Assembly: GCA_023411445.1 (NCBI GenBank)
Contig: JAEYOT010000617.1
Span: forward strand, 1 to 8,106
Length of the DNA: 8,106 bases
DNA from: Pseudomonadota bacterium
GTDB lineage: Bacteria; Myxococcota_A; Polyangia; Polyangiales; Polyangiaceae
Direction: 5' to 3'
Shown here: positions 1-7,404 of the stretch, in pieces
How positions within the stretch are numbered: position 1 is the stretch's first letter
Layout: each line of letters begins with the position of its first letter
Notes under the pieces: model-generated
Told to the model about the DNA's origin: nothing
The model's input: only the letters and a program-made list of their open reading frames with translations
The model's database searches: none
Program-made: the position numbers and the translations under genes

Positions 1-1
1 C

Positions 2-592
2 CCGAGCAGCTTGCCGACGGAAGGCCCGAGCTGCCGCGTGACGAGCGACTGCGAGCCGGGCCTCTTGTGTAACGAGTGGAACGTGTGCGCCCCGCCGCCG
101 CGCCCGTACAACATGCGGCTCGCCTACCGCGCCCTGCGCGTGCTCTCGAGTGAATGGACCGACGAGCTGCACTTGGCGGACAGCGAGCTCGGCGTGAGCG
201 CCTACGATCGCGATCTGGACAGCGTGGCCAAGCACGACGTCCCTGTGGCGGTCGAGATCATGAGCAAGGCGCGCTTCGTCACGCTGGTCATCGACGAAGA
301 TCCTGCGGGCGGCTTGCCCCCCGCCGAGCCGGAGTCGACCGAGTCGGCTGAAGAGCGTCTGCAGCGCTTACCCCACTTTGCTCGCGTCGGGATTTGGGAC
401 GTGGAGAGCCGTACGCCATTGCTTCGGCTGCGCGCCGAGGCGTCGGGGGATTTCGTGGCAGTGGGTGGGCGCAAGGTGACCGATCCGGCGATCGCTGCTG
501 CTCAGGCGCGGCAAGCGAACAGCTGCTCCCTCGCGCTCACGGTGCGAGCTCGGATCGACGCCGCGGCCGCCGCCGGCCAGCAGGCGCCCTAA
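2..592 (+). CDS. Partial CDS, C-terminal part of a cysteine-motif, probably exported protein of unknown function
   Basis: The reading frame is open to the left edge with no stop, so the real start lies outside the window. The TTG at 11 could serve as a start but would leave the cysteine motif without a signal peptide, so I treat the gene as partial. The first visible part holds four cysteines at exact six-residue spacing (C-x5-C-x5-C-x5-C, codons 32-88), ending in a Pro-rich stretch. Motifs like this are common just after the signal peptide in secreted or lipid-anchored myxobacterial proteins. The remaining ~165 residues look like mixed alpha/beta: a central strand (FVTLVIDED), a Pro/Glu-rich acidic loop, a strand pair (FARVGIWDV ... 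LLRLRAEASG), one further cysteine near the end and an Ala-rich tail. I do not recognise a family. The TAA at 590-592 overlaps the stop of the convergent oxoprolinase-like gene. Coding status is supported by length and plausible composition; the function is unknown. Confidence 0.72.
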   Translation, partial: PSSLPTEGPSCRVTSDCEPGLLCNEWNVCAPPPRPYNMRLAYRALRVLSSEWTDELHLADSELGVSAYDRDLDSVAKHDVPVAVEIMSKARFVTLVIDEDPAGGLPPAEPESTESAEERLQRLPHFARVGIWDVESRTPLLRLRAEASGDFVAVGGRKVTDPAIAAAQARQANSCSLALTVRARIDAAAAAGQQAP

Positions 593-3500
593 GGGGTTGC
601 TGGGGGGCCGAAGCCGCCACCGCCGGGCGTCTCGATGGTGAGACGATCGCCGGGCGCGAGCGATAACGTGACCGAGCCGGGGACGGGGCGCCCGTTCACC
701 TCGTTCTTGCCGGGTAGCCCCGGTAGCCCACCGTTCAGGCCGAACGGCGCCAGCGTGCGGCGCTGAGTCAGGAGCGACACCTGCGCGTGCTCCAAGAACT
801 CGAAGCTGCGACGCACGCCGTCCCCTCCACGCTGCTGGCCGGCGCCGCCCGAGCCTCGTCGCATGCTGTGCTCCAGCACACGGACGGGGAAGCGTCGCTC
901 CATCACCTCAGCGTCGGTGATGCGCGTGTTGGTCATGTGCGTGTGCACGCCCGAAGCGCCATCGAAGCTGCGTCCGGCGCCGGCGCCGCCCGCGATCGTC
1001 TCGTAGTAGCCGTAGCGTTCGTTGCCGAAGGAGAGGTTGTTCATCGTGCCCTGGCTCCCAGCGAGCAGGCCCGCGGCGGCCAGCAGCACGTCCACGATGC
1101 GCTGAGAGGTTTCGACGTTGCCGCCCGCGACGGCGCGCTCGGGGCCCGGATCGAGCAGGCTGCGCGGCGGGATCAGGACGCGTACGTGCCGCAAGCAGCC
1201 GCTATTGAGCGGGATGGGCTTGGCCACCAGCAGCCGCAGGAAATACAGCACGGCCGCCATGGTCACGGCGCGTGGGGCGTTGAGGTTTCCGGGGTGCTCG
1301 GCACCAGTGCCCGTGAAGTCCACACACAGCCCCTGCTGGTCCACCTCCAAGGCGACGACCAGCGGGGTGCCGTCGTCCAGCGCGTCGCGGAAGGTGCTGC
1401 GTCCGGCGGGCAAGCTCGCGAGCGCGCGCTCGACCTCGCGGCTGGCGTTGTCCTGAACGAAGCCCATGTAGCGTTCGACTTGGTCGATGCCGTGCTCGCG
1501 CGCCAAGTCGAGCAAGAGCCGCGCCCCGGTGCGCACCGCTGCCAGCTGCGCCTCCAGATCCGCCAGGTTTTCGCGGACTCGGCGGGCGGGCAGGGGACCT
1601 GCTTCGAACCAGCCGCGGAGCGCGCGCTGATCCAGCTCGCCACCTTGGCTGGCCTTGACGGCGCGCAGCACGACGCCCTCCTCCGCCAGGCTGCTGGAGA
1701 AGGCCGGCATGGATCCGGGCGTCGTCCCTCCCACGTCCGCGTGGTGGCCGCGCGCCGCGGCGAAGAAGCGCAGCTGCCCGCTCGCGTCGTGCACGGGCGC
1801 GATCACGGTGATGTCCGGCAGGTGCGAGCCGCCTCCCGCAGGATCGTTGGTCACGAACACATCGCCGGGCTGAAGCTGGGGGTGAGCGCGGATCACGGCC
1901 TTGACCGACTCGCTCATGGCGCCGAGGTGCACGGGGATGTGCGGTGCGTTGGCGGTGAGCTCGCCGTGGCGATCGAACACGGCGCACGAGAAGTCCAGGC
2001 GCTCGCGGATGTTCACGCTCATCGACGTGAGCCGGAGCGTGCGCCCCATCTGCTCGGCGATTGACATGAAGCGATTGGCGTAGATCTCGAGCAGGACCGG
2101 ATCCGGCTGTTGCTGCTGCTCCTGCGGCACAGCGCGCGGCTCGGGGCGCGCGGCGGCGACGACAGGTGAGACGCGGAGCAGACCGTCTTCGCTCGCGCGC
2201 AAGACGAAGCCAGGCTCGAGCGCGATCGTGCCGGTCGCCTCCGCGATGATGGCGGGCCCGTGCAGCTCCGCGCCGTCGGTCAGCGCCTCGCGTTCGTACA
2301 CCGGCACATCCTCGAGCCAGCGCCCCTCGTAGTACCAACGGCTGCGACGGAGCACCGGCGGAGCACCGCCGCTGGCGCGGCCGGCGTGGCTGGCCGGCGG
2401 CGCGGAAGGGGAGCGCAGCACGACGGACACGTGCGTGAGCTCGAGCGACCGACCCTCGTGCACGTAGCCGAACAACGCGCGGAAGCGCTCGCTGAAGGCG
2501 GCGCTCATCGCCGTGAGGCTGCTGCGCGCCACCTCGAGCGCCGTCTCGGTGCCGGCGTAGCGCAAGCCGACCGTCTCCGTCAGCCGTAGCGTGGTGGGAT
2601 CGGCGCCGTCGCGTTCGAGCGCGCACTGGCCGCTGGCTCTTAGCCGCGCGAACGCTGGCTCCAGCGCCGCCAGAGCCGCTTCCGACAGAGGCACGCCGCC
2701 AGCTTCGGCGCTGCCGTCCCAGCTCAGCTCTGAAAGGCCGATGCCGAGCGCCGAGAGCACGCCGGCGTGCGGATGAAACAGGATCTCCGGCGTACCAAGC
2801 TCACGCGCCAACGCGCAGGCGTGCTGACCGCCCGCTCCGCCGAACACCACCAGGGCGTGCTCCCGCAGATCGAACCCGCGCGACACGGTCACCTCGCGGA
2901 TGGCTTGGGCCATGCTCGCGCCGGCGACGCGAAAGAAGCCCTCGGCCACGTCGTAGGCCGAGTAGTCGTGGCCAGCGGCGCGCAGCTGCTCTGCGATCGC
3001 CTGCAGCTTGCCGAGCGGCGCCGCTTCCTGCAGCGGGAGCGGGAAGCGATCGGCGATCAGGCGACCCAGCGCTAGGTTGACGTCCGAGATCGATAGCTCC
3101 GTGGCGCCGGGGCGCCCGTAGCAGAGCGGCCCCGGATCCGCGCCCACGCTCTCCGGCCCCACTCGCAAGCGCTCGCCATCATAGCGACAGATGGATCCAC
3201 CGCCGGCGGCGACCGTGTGTACGGCGACTATGGGCGCGCTGATGCGGCAGCCCGCCACGTCCGCCTCACGCACGCGCGAGACCTGCCCGGCCTCCACGCG
3301 CGAGACGTCGGTGCTGGTGCCGCCCATATCGAAGCCGACCGCGCGCTTCGCCCCCGCGGCCAGCGCCACTGCCGCCAACGCCACGGCGCCGCCCGCCGGC
3401 CCAGAAAGCACGGAGCTGGTACCTCGGAAGCGAGACGCTTCGCACAAGCCGCCGCTCGACTGCATGAGCAGCAGGCGAGAGCCTGGTAGCTCGCGCCTCA

Positions 3501-4161
3501 GCGCGTCGAGGTAGCGCACGAGTAGCGGGGTGAGGTAGCTGTCGATCGCGACCGTGCTGGCGCGGGCCAAGTAGCCGATGCTGGGCGCGAGCTGGTGGCC
3601 GCACGCCACGTGCGCGAAGCCAGCTTGGCGTGCGATGGCCGCGATCTCTGGCTCGAGCACGCCCGTGCCGTAGTCGTTCAGCACGGCCACGCCCAAGCTC
3701 TCGATGCCCGACGCGCGGAGCTCGCAGAGCTGCTCGCGCAGCGTGGTCGGATCGAAGCGCGTCAGCACGTTGCCGTCAGGCTGAAGCCGCGCCGGCACCT
3801 CCAGGATCCGCTCGGGCAGGGGCGCCGGGCGCTCGATCCGGAGCGCGAACAGGTCCGGTCGCGTCTGATCGCCGAGGGCTAGCAGGTCTCCGAAGCCCGA
3901 GGTCAGCAGCAGCGCCGAGCGCGCGCCGCGCCGCTCCAAGAGCGCGTTGGTGCCGAGCGTCGTACCGAGCCGAAGCTCGCAGGGCGGGATGGGCGCGTTG
4001 GGCGGCAAGCCGAGCAAGCGCCGAATGCCGAGCAACGGAGCGTCATCCGTAGACGGCACCTTGACCACGGATAGCTCGCCCGTGCTTGGATCACGACCGA
4101 TACAGTCGGTGAAGGTGCCGCCGCGGTCGACGTAGAACTGCCAACGCGGCGCCTCTGCCAT
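589..4161 (-). CDS. Fused HyuA-HyuB hydantoinase/5-oxoprolinase family protein (ATP-dependent 5-oxoprolinase-like)
   Basis: This is a 1190-residue protein with the full single-chain 5-oxoprolinase architecture. The N-terminal HyuA part (about 7-665) is actin/hexokinase-like and carries the phosphate-binding motifs DRGGTFTD (12-19), [13 protein letters not shown] (65-77), SGPAGG (253-258), [12 protein letters not shown] (277-288) and [11 protein letters not shown] (439-449). A Pro/Gln-rich linker (about 671-687) leads into the HyuB part (about 688-1185), with [14 protein letters not shown] (771-784), RGHHADVGG (804-812), [10 protein letters not shown] (1013-1022) and a glycine-rich end, PGGGGFGPP (1179-1187). 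The family uses ATP to open cyclic amides: 5-oxo-L-proline to L-glutamate, or hydantoins and lactams. Relatives also carboxylate acetone and acetophenone. The fused, unsplit form favours 5-oxoprolinase, but the substrate cannot be read from motifs. The enzyme is expected in the cytosol. The ATG at 4161 sits seven codons from conserved sequence and 12 bases after the clpA stop, so co-transcription with clpA is likely. I see no Shine-Dalgarno sequence before it. Family call is strong, exact reaction moderate. Confidence 0.93.
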   Translation of the reverse strand: MAEAPRWQFYVDRGGTFTDCIGRDPSTGELSVVKVPSTDDAPLLGIRRLLGLPPNAPIPPCELRLGTTLGTNALLERRGARSALLLTSGFGDLLALGDQTRPDLFALRIERPAPLPERILEVPARLQPDGNVLTRFDPTTLREQLCELRASGIESLGVAVLNDYGTGVLEPEIAAIARQAGFAHVACGHQLAPSIGYLARASTVAIDSYLTPLLVRYLDALRRELPGSRLLLMQSSGGLCEASRFRGTSSVLSGPAGGAVALAAVALAAGAKRAVGFDMGGTSTDVSRVEAGQVSRVREADVAGCRISAPIVAVHTVAAGGGSICRYDGERLRVGPESVGADPGPLCYGRPGATELSISDVNLALGRLIADRFPLPLQEAAPLGKLQAIAEQLRAAGHDYSAYDVAEGFFRVAGASMAQAIREVTVSRGFDLREHALVVFGGAGGQHACALARELGTPEILFHPHAGVLSALGIGLSELSWDGSAEAGGVPLSEAALAALEPAFARLRASGQCALERDGADPTTLRLTETVGLRYAGTETALEVARSSLTAMSAAFSERFRALFGYVHEGRSLELTHVSVVLRSPSAPPASHAGRASGGAPPVLRRSRWYYEGRWLEDVPVYEREALTDGAELHGPAIIAEATGTIALEPGFVLRASEDGLLRVSPVVAAARPEPRAVPQEQQQQPDPVLLEIYANRFMSIAEQMGRTLRLTSMSVNIRERLDFSCAVFDRHGELTANAPHIPVHLGAMSESVKAVIRAHPQLQPGDVFVTNDPAGGGSHLPDITVIAPVHDASGQLRFFAAARGHHADVGGTTPGSMPAFSSSLAEEGVVLRAVKASQGGELDQRALRGWFEAGPLPARRVRENLADLEAQLAAVRTGARLLLDLAREHGIDQVERYMGFVQDNASREVERALASLPAGRSTFRDALDDGTPLVVALEVDQQGLCVDFTGTGAEHPGNLNAPRAVTMAAVLYFLRLLVAKPIPLNSGCLRHVRVLIPPRSLLDPGPERAVAGGNVETSQRIVDVLLAAAGLLAGSQGTMNNLSFGNERYGYYETIAGGAGAGRSFDGASGVHTHMTNTRITDAEVMERRFPVRVLEHSMRRGSGGAGQQRGGDGVRRSFEFLEHAQVSLLTQRRTLAPFGLNGGLPGLPGKNEVNGRPVPGSVTLSLAPGDRLTIETPGGGGFGPPATP

Positions 4162-4173
4162 CGCGGTGGCAGC

Positions 4174-6459
4174 TTAGTTGAGGAGCTTCGGGCCGGGCTC
4201 TGCTTTCGACCGGAAGCTGAAGCTCAGCTTGCCGCCTTCAGTGTCGACCCGCACGTGGCCGCCGTTCTCCAAGGCGCCGAACAACAGCTCGTCGCCCAGC
4301 GGCTTCTTCACCTCGTCCTGGATCAGGCGTCCGAGCGGGCGAGCGCCGTTCTGCTTGTCGTAGCCCTTCTCCGCCAGGTACGCCTTGGCCGAGAGCGAGA
4401 GCTCGATCGTGACGTCGCGCTCGGCCAGCTGCTTACCGAGCTCGGCGATGAACTTGTCCACTACGCGCGTCATGATCTCGGGCGACAGCGGATCGAACGC
4501 GATGCGAGCGTCCAGCCGGTTGCGAAACTCCGGGCTGAACGTGTTGCGGAAGGCGATGTCGTCGCGGCCCTGCTCGTCGCGGCTGCCGAAGCCCATCAGG
4601 CCGCGCTGCAGATCCTGCGCGCCTACGTTGCTGGTCATGATCAAGATTACGTGGCGAAAGTCGCTCTTCTTGCCGTTGTTGTCCGTCAGCGTGCCGTGGT
4701 CCATCACCTGCAAGAGCACGTTGAAGACGTCCGGGTGCGCCTTCTCGATCTCGTCCAGCAGCAGCACGGCGTGGGGCGTCTTCGCTACGGCTTCCGTGAG
4801 GAGCCCGCCGCGATCGTAGCCGACGTAGCCGGGCGGCGCGCCGATCAGGCGCGACACGGTGTGTCGCTCCATGTACTCGCTCATGTCGAAGCGGATGAGC
4901 TCGATGCCGAGCGTCTTGGCCAGCTGCTTGGCGGCCTCGGTCTTGCCGACGCCGGTCGGGCCGGTAAAGAGGTAGGAGCCGATCGGCTTCTCCGGCGCGC
5001 GCAGGCCAGCGCGGGAGAGCTTGATCGCCGTGACTAGCTCGGTCAGCGCGCGATCCTGGCCGTAGACGACCTTGTGCAGATCTGCGTCCAGGTTCTTGAG
5101 CGCGCTCTTGTCGTCCGTGGATACTTGGCGCGGCGGGATCTGCGCGATGCGCGCCACCACGGCCTCGACGCGCTCCACCGTGACGGTCGCGTTGTCCCCG
5201 CCCTCCAGCTTGGTGTCCGCGCCGGACTCATCCAGCAAGTCGATGGCTTTGTCAGGCTGCTTCTTATCGCGCAGGTGACGATCCGAAAGCACCGCGCAGG
5301 CGTCGATCGCCTCCGGTGAGTACACCACCTGGTGAAACTCCTCGTACTTGGGCTTGAGTCCCTTGAGGATCTCTTTCGTCTCCTCCAAGCTCGGCTCCAG
5401 CACCTCGATCTTTTGGAAGCGCCGAGCGAGCGCGCGGTCGCGCTCCAGGTGGCTGCGGTACTCTTCGAAGGTGGTAGCGCCAATGCAGCGCAGGGTGCCG
5501 TTGGACAGCGCGGGCTTGAGCAGGTTCGCGGCGTCCAGCGTGCCGCCGCTGGCCGCGCCCGCGCCCACCACCGTGTGCAGCTCGTCCACGAACAGGATGG
5601 CGCCCTCTTGCTTTTGGATCTGCTTCAGGACGGCCTTGACCCGATTCTCGAAGTCGCCACGGAAGCGCGTGCCGGCGACCAGCGCGCCCATGTCCAGCGC
5701 GTAGATGGTGGCGCTCAGCAAGTGCTTGGGCACCTCGCCGGCGACGATCTTTGCCGCCAACCCTTCCACGATCGCCGTCTTGCCGACACCCGCGTCGCCG
5801 ACGAAAATGGGGTTGTTCTTGCGCCGGCGGCACAACACCTGAATCGCGCGACGGATCTCCTTGTCGCGACCGACCAGCGGCTCGATGCGGCCAGCGGCGG
5901 CGGCCTCGTTCAGGTTGATCGCGAACTTGCTTAGCGGATCCGAAACCTTCTCGCCTTCGCCGTCGCCCTCCTCGTCCTCATCTTCCGGTCCTGCCGGCTC
6001 GAGCGCCGCGTCGTCCGATCCGCCGTCCTTGGAGACGCCGTGCGAGACGTAGCTGACGACGTCGTAGCGGGTCAGGCCCATGGCCGAGAGCACCTCCACG
6101 GCAGGGGAGTCCACCTCGGCGAAGATGGCGACGAGGACGTTGTAGCCCTTGAGCTCCTCCTTGCCGCTGGACTGCACGTGGATGGCCGCGCGCTGCAGCA
6201 CTCGTTGAAACCCTCGTGACGGCGCCGGGGTGACCGGATCTCCGCCCGGGACCTTGGCCAGCTCACTCTCGAGCAGCCGATCGATTTCCTTCTTCAAGCG
6301 GTCCACGTTGCCCCCAGCGCCCCTCACGACGCGCGCGGTCGCGTCGTCGTGGAGCAGCGCGTAGAGCAGGTGCTCCACCGTGATCAAGTCGTGACGTCTG
6401 CGGGCCGCTTCGCTCTGTGCGAGCGAGCAGGCAATCTCCACCTCGGCGCTTACCTTCAC
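4174..6459 (-). CDS. clpA: ATP-dependent Clp protease ATP-binding subunit ClpA
   Basis: ClpA is the hexameric AAA+ unfoldase that threads substrates into the ClpP peptidase in the cytosol. At 761 residues it matches the usual ClpA length (E. coli about 758). Order: Clp N-domain (1-142, two repeats), an acidic linker (about 149-171), AAA domain D1 with Walker A GDAGVGKT (221-228), pore-loop segment RFRGDFE (265-271) and Walker B ILFVDE (288-293), then D2 with Walker A GPTGVGKT (500-507), pore loop GYVGYDRGG (544-552), Walker B VLLLDE (565-570) and a C-terminal D2-small domain. MGF at 622-624, between D2 strands, fits the [ILVM]-G-[FL] loop that docks into ClpP. No coiled-coil M-domain lies between D1 and D2, which rules out ClpB and argues against ClpC. 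The start is GTG (6457-6459), overlapping the clpS stop by four bases, with GGAGG six bases upstream. The N-domain is the ClpS docking site, which fits the neighbouring clpS. No clpP is present in the window. Confidence 0.97.
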   Translation of the reverse strand: MKVSAEVEIACSLAQSEAARRRHDLITVEHLLYALLHDDATARVVRGAGGNVDRLKKEIDRLLESELAKVPGGDPVTPAPSRGFQRVLQRAAIHVQSSGKEELKGYNVLVAIFAEVDSPAVEVLSAMGLTRYDVVSYVSHGVSKDGGSDDAALEPAGPEDEDEEGDGEGEKVSDPLSKFAINLNEAAAAGRIEPLVGRDKEIRRAIQVLCRRRKNNPIFVGDAGVGKTAIVEGLAAKIVAGEVPKHLLSATIYALDMGALVAGTRFRGDFENRVKAVLKQIQKQEGAILFVDELHTVVGAGAASGGTLDAANLLKPALSNGTLRCIGATTFEEYRSHLERDRALARRFQKIEVLEPSLEETKEILKGLKPKYEEFHQVVYSPEAIDACAVLSDRHLRDKKQPDKAIDLLDESGADTKLEGGDNATVTVERVEAVVARIAQIPPRQVSTDDKSALKNLDADLHKVVYGQDRALTELVTAIKLSRAGLRAPEKPIGSYLFTGPTGVGKTEAAKQLAKTLGIELIRFDMSEYMERHTVSRLIGAPPGYVGYDRGGLLTEAVAKTPHAVLLLDEIEKAHPDVFNVLLQVMDHGTLTDNNGKKSDFRHVILIMTSNVGAQDLQRGLMGFGSRDEQGRDDIAFRNTFSPEFRNRLDARIAFDPLSPEIMTRVVDKFIAELGKQLAERDVTIELSLSAKAYLAEKGYDKQNGARPLGRLIQDEVKKPLGDELLFGALENGGHVRVDTEGGKLSFSFRSKAEPGPKLLN

Positions 6460-6818
6460 TGTTCGCCTCCGTAGCCCTCTGGCTCGGCCGTGACCATGAG
6501 CGGGTGCCCGTGCTCCTTGGCGTAGGCGGTCACCTGCGATGCCTTCGTCTCCGCGACGTCACGCGAGAAGGTGCCGACGATGCCGTAGCCCTTGTGATGA
6601 ACGTGGAGCATGACGCGCGTCGCCTCGGTCTCACCCATGTGGAAGAACTTCTCGAGCACGTGCACCACGAACTCCATGGTGGTGTAGTCGTCGTTGTGCA
6701 AGACCACCACGTACTTGCGCGGCTTGTCCGTCTTCGGACGCGTGGCGACGTCGAGCTCTTCTTCGGGCGTGACCTTCGGCTTGTCGCTTGCCATGGCGGG
6801 ACGGAGCAATTTGAGCAC
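6456..6818 (-). CDS. clpS: ATP-dependent Clp protease adaptor protein ClpS
   Basis: ClpS binds proteins with destabilising N-terminal residues (Leu, Phe, Tyr, Trp in bacteria) and delivers them to the ClpA N-domain for degradation by ClpAP. The 120-residue protein has a loose N-terminal tail (1-34) and the ClpS core (about 35-115). The N-degron pocket residues, as I recall them from E. coli ClpS, are all kept at a constant offset of eight: N42, D43, D44, M48, M70, V73, H74 and L107, in the recognisable stretches VVLHNDDYTTMEFV and EHGHPL. The longest start is GTG at 6816-6818, bounded by an in-frame TGA directly before it. An ATG at 6792-6794 would give a 112-residue form beginning MASDKPK, equally plausible from the protein but without a clear ribosome site. 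The GTG has only a G-run five bases upstream. The stop overlaps the clpA start (GTGA), the usual clpS-clpA order. Identity is near certain; the exact start is not. Confidence 0.96.
   Translation of the reverse strand: MLKLLRPAMASDKPKVTPEEELDVATRPKTDKPRKYVVVLHNDDYTTMEFVVHVLEKFFHMGETEATRVMLHVHHKGYGIVGTFSRDVAETKASQVTAYAKEHGHPLMVTAEPEGYGGEQ
6466..6470 (-). promoter_or_regulatory. Ribosome binding site of clpA
   Basis: On the minus strand GGAGG is followed by a six-base spacer and the GTG start of clpA. It lies inside the last codons of clpS. Together with the GTGA start/stop overlap it fixes the clpA start and suggests that ribosomes finishing clpS feed clpA translation. Confidence 0.8.
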
Positions 6819-6821
6819 TCA

Positions 6822-6847
6822 GGCCCCCGTTGTCGAGGGGGGGGACC
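6822..6847 (-). promoter_or_regulatory. Possible hairpin overlapping the clpS start region
   Basis: In the clpS sense direction, a GG-T-CCCCC segment followed by more C can pair with GGGGGCC that ends four bases before the GTG start: seven base pairs with one bulged U and a loop of about 11. The GGGGG part (6824-6828) is the only candidate ribosome-binding sequence for that GTG, so folding would hide it. If translation really begins at the ATG at 6794, this is simply a 5' leader hairpin. The pairing is visible in the sequence; the regulatory role is inference. Confidence 0.3.
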
Positions 6848-6854
6848 AGCACCT

Positions 6855-6871
6855 CCCGCGATATCGCCGGG
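6855..6871. repeat. Short imperfect palindrome upstream of clpS
   Basis: The sequence CCCG-CGATATCG-C-CGGG has a perfect eight-base palindromic core and matching four-base flanks, with one extra C on one side. It lies 37-53 bases upstream of the clpS GTG, a position suited to an operator, but nothing ties it to a known regulator. Confidence 0.3.
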
Positions 6872-6957
6872 AAATGCGAGCTCGCCCCTCGAAACAACTG
6901 CCCGCCTTACCGGGTGATCTAGCCTACTGGGCAGGCGACGGGCGCCGCCCTGCCGCC

Positions 6958-7404
6958 TCACGGCTCGACGACGGCCACGTTCTGCGTCGCGGCCGTGCCG
7001 GCGATGTACTCGAAGACGAGCGTTTCCGTGACCAGATCACGCAAGCGCCACGGGTGCGTCGCGTGAGTGGTCACGGTGAAGGATTGCCCGGCCGCGACGT
7101 CGCCGTAGTACTGCTCCTGGCAGTTGTAGTCGACCCAGTAGATTCGGAGCGCGCGCTGCGTGCGGTTGTCCAGCACCAGCGTGGCCATCGTGCCTGAGCT
7201 CTGCGAGCACTTGCCGGACGCCTTGATCGAGCCGAAGCCTCCGCTGCTGCTCGAGCCGGAGCTTCCGTTGTTGCTCGAGCCGGCCACGGGCTCATCCTCG
7301 CTCGTGTCTCGGTCGTACGGGTTCGGATCGCCCTCCAAGCAGGCGCCGAGAGCGAGCGCAGCCAGCAGCGGCCAGGCGGATCGCAGCGGCGGACGCTGGG
7401 TCAT
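6958..7404 (-). CDS. Lipoprotein with a VHL-like beta domain
   Basis: This 148-residue protein starts with a lipoprotein signal: basic n-region (R4, R8), hydrophobic core and lipobox LGAC with the lipidated cysteine at 22. A charged segment and a Ser/Gly/Asn-rich linker (about 41-59) follow. Residues 72-148 resemble the beta domain of the von Hippel-Lindau protein. From N80 to D123 it aligns without gaps to human pVHL 78-121 at a constant offset of two, keeping N80, R81, R84, W90, Y100, G106, H117, W119, R122 and D123. In pVHL, W88, Y98, S111, H115 and W117 line the hydroxyproline pocket; here they are W90, Y100, T113, H117 and W119. The pVHL alpha domain is absent. C66 and C95 could form a disulfide. 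Expected location is the periplasmic or outer face of the envelope. ATG (7402-7404) overlaps the upstream gene's stop as ATGA, with GGAG seven bases before. Ligand and role are unknown; the alignment was made from memory of pVHL. Confidence 0.87.
   Translation of the reverse strand: MTQRPPLRSAWPLLAALALGACLEGDPNPYDRDTSEDEPVAGSSNNGSSGSSSSGGFGSIKASGKCSQSSGTMATLVLDNRTQRALRIYWVDYNCQEQYYGDVAAGQSFTVTTHATHPWRLRDLVTETLVFEYIAGTAATQNVAVVEP
7241..7283. repeat. Imperfect 24-base tandem repeat in the lipoprotein linker
   Basis: Two 19-base copies (7241-7259 and 7265-7283) start 24 bases apart and differ at two positions; both contain TGCTCGAGCCGG. The period is a whole number of codons and encodes part of the Ser/Gly/Asn linker between the lipid anchor and the VHL-like domain. 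A related TTGCTCGAG segment at 8068-8076 encodes a similar linker in the upstream gene. Repeat slippage would lengthen or shorten the tether without shifting frame. Confidence 0.6.

Larger units (their letters stand above)
6819..6957. other. Intergenic region upstream of clpS, presumed promoter/leader
   Basis: This 139-base gap separates the VHL-like lipoprotein gene from clpS, both on the minus strand, so it should hold the end of one transcript and the promoter of clpS. I see no convincing -35/-10 pair. GGCAGG (6930-6935) and CCTGCC (6949-6954) can pair just after the lipoprotein stop, but no T-run follows, so a classical terminator is not supported. CTGCCC at 6898-6903 could pair with GGGCAG at 6929-6934 instead. 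A palindrome (6855-6871) and a G/C-run hairpin (6822-6847) lie closer to clpS and are listed separately. Confidence 0.5.

Noticed and set aside
787..2064. A long open frame (425 codons) on the plus strand opposite the oxoprolinase-like gene
   Set aside because: It lies wholly antisense to well-conserved HyuB coding sequence, and its translation is His/Ala/Arg/Gln-rich with no recognisable motif. GC-rich codon bias creates such shadow frames.
1202..2626. A 474-codon frame on the minus strand in another phase of the oxoprolinase-like gene
   Set aside because: The product is extremely Arg/Ala-rich low-complexity sequence typical of a GC-rich shifted frame. The conserved HyuA and HyuB motifs are continuous in the main frame, so no frameshift is indicated.
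4255..5934. Several plus-strand frames of up to 260 codons opposite clpA
   Set aside because: They mirror conserved AAA domain coding sequence and give Leu/Val/Arg/Gln-rich translations without motifs.
4174..6459. ClpB or ClpC instead of ClpA
   Set aside because: There is no coiled-coil middle domain between D1 and D2, the length fits ClpA, a ClpP-docking MGF loop is present, and clpS is the direct neighbour.
6930..6954. Stem-loop just after the VHL-like lipoprotein stop as an intrinsic terminator
   Set aside because: The stem is only six base pairs with a 13-base loop, and no T-run follows on either strand.
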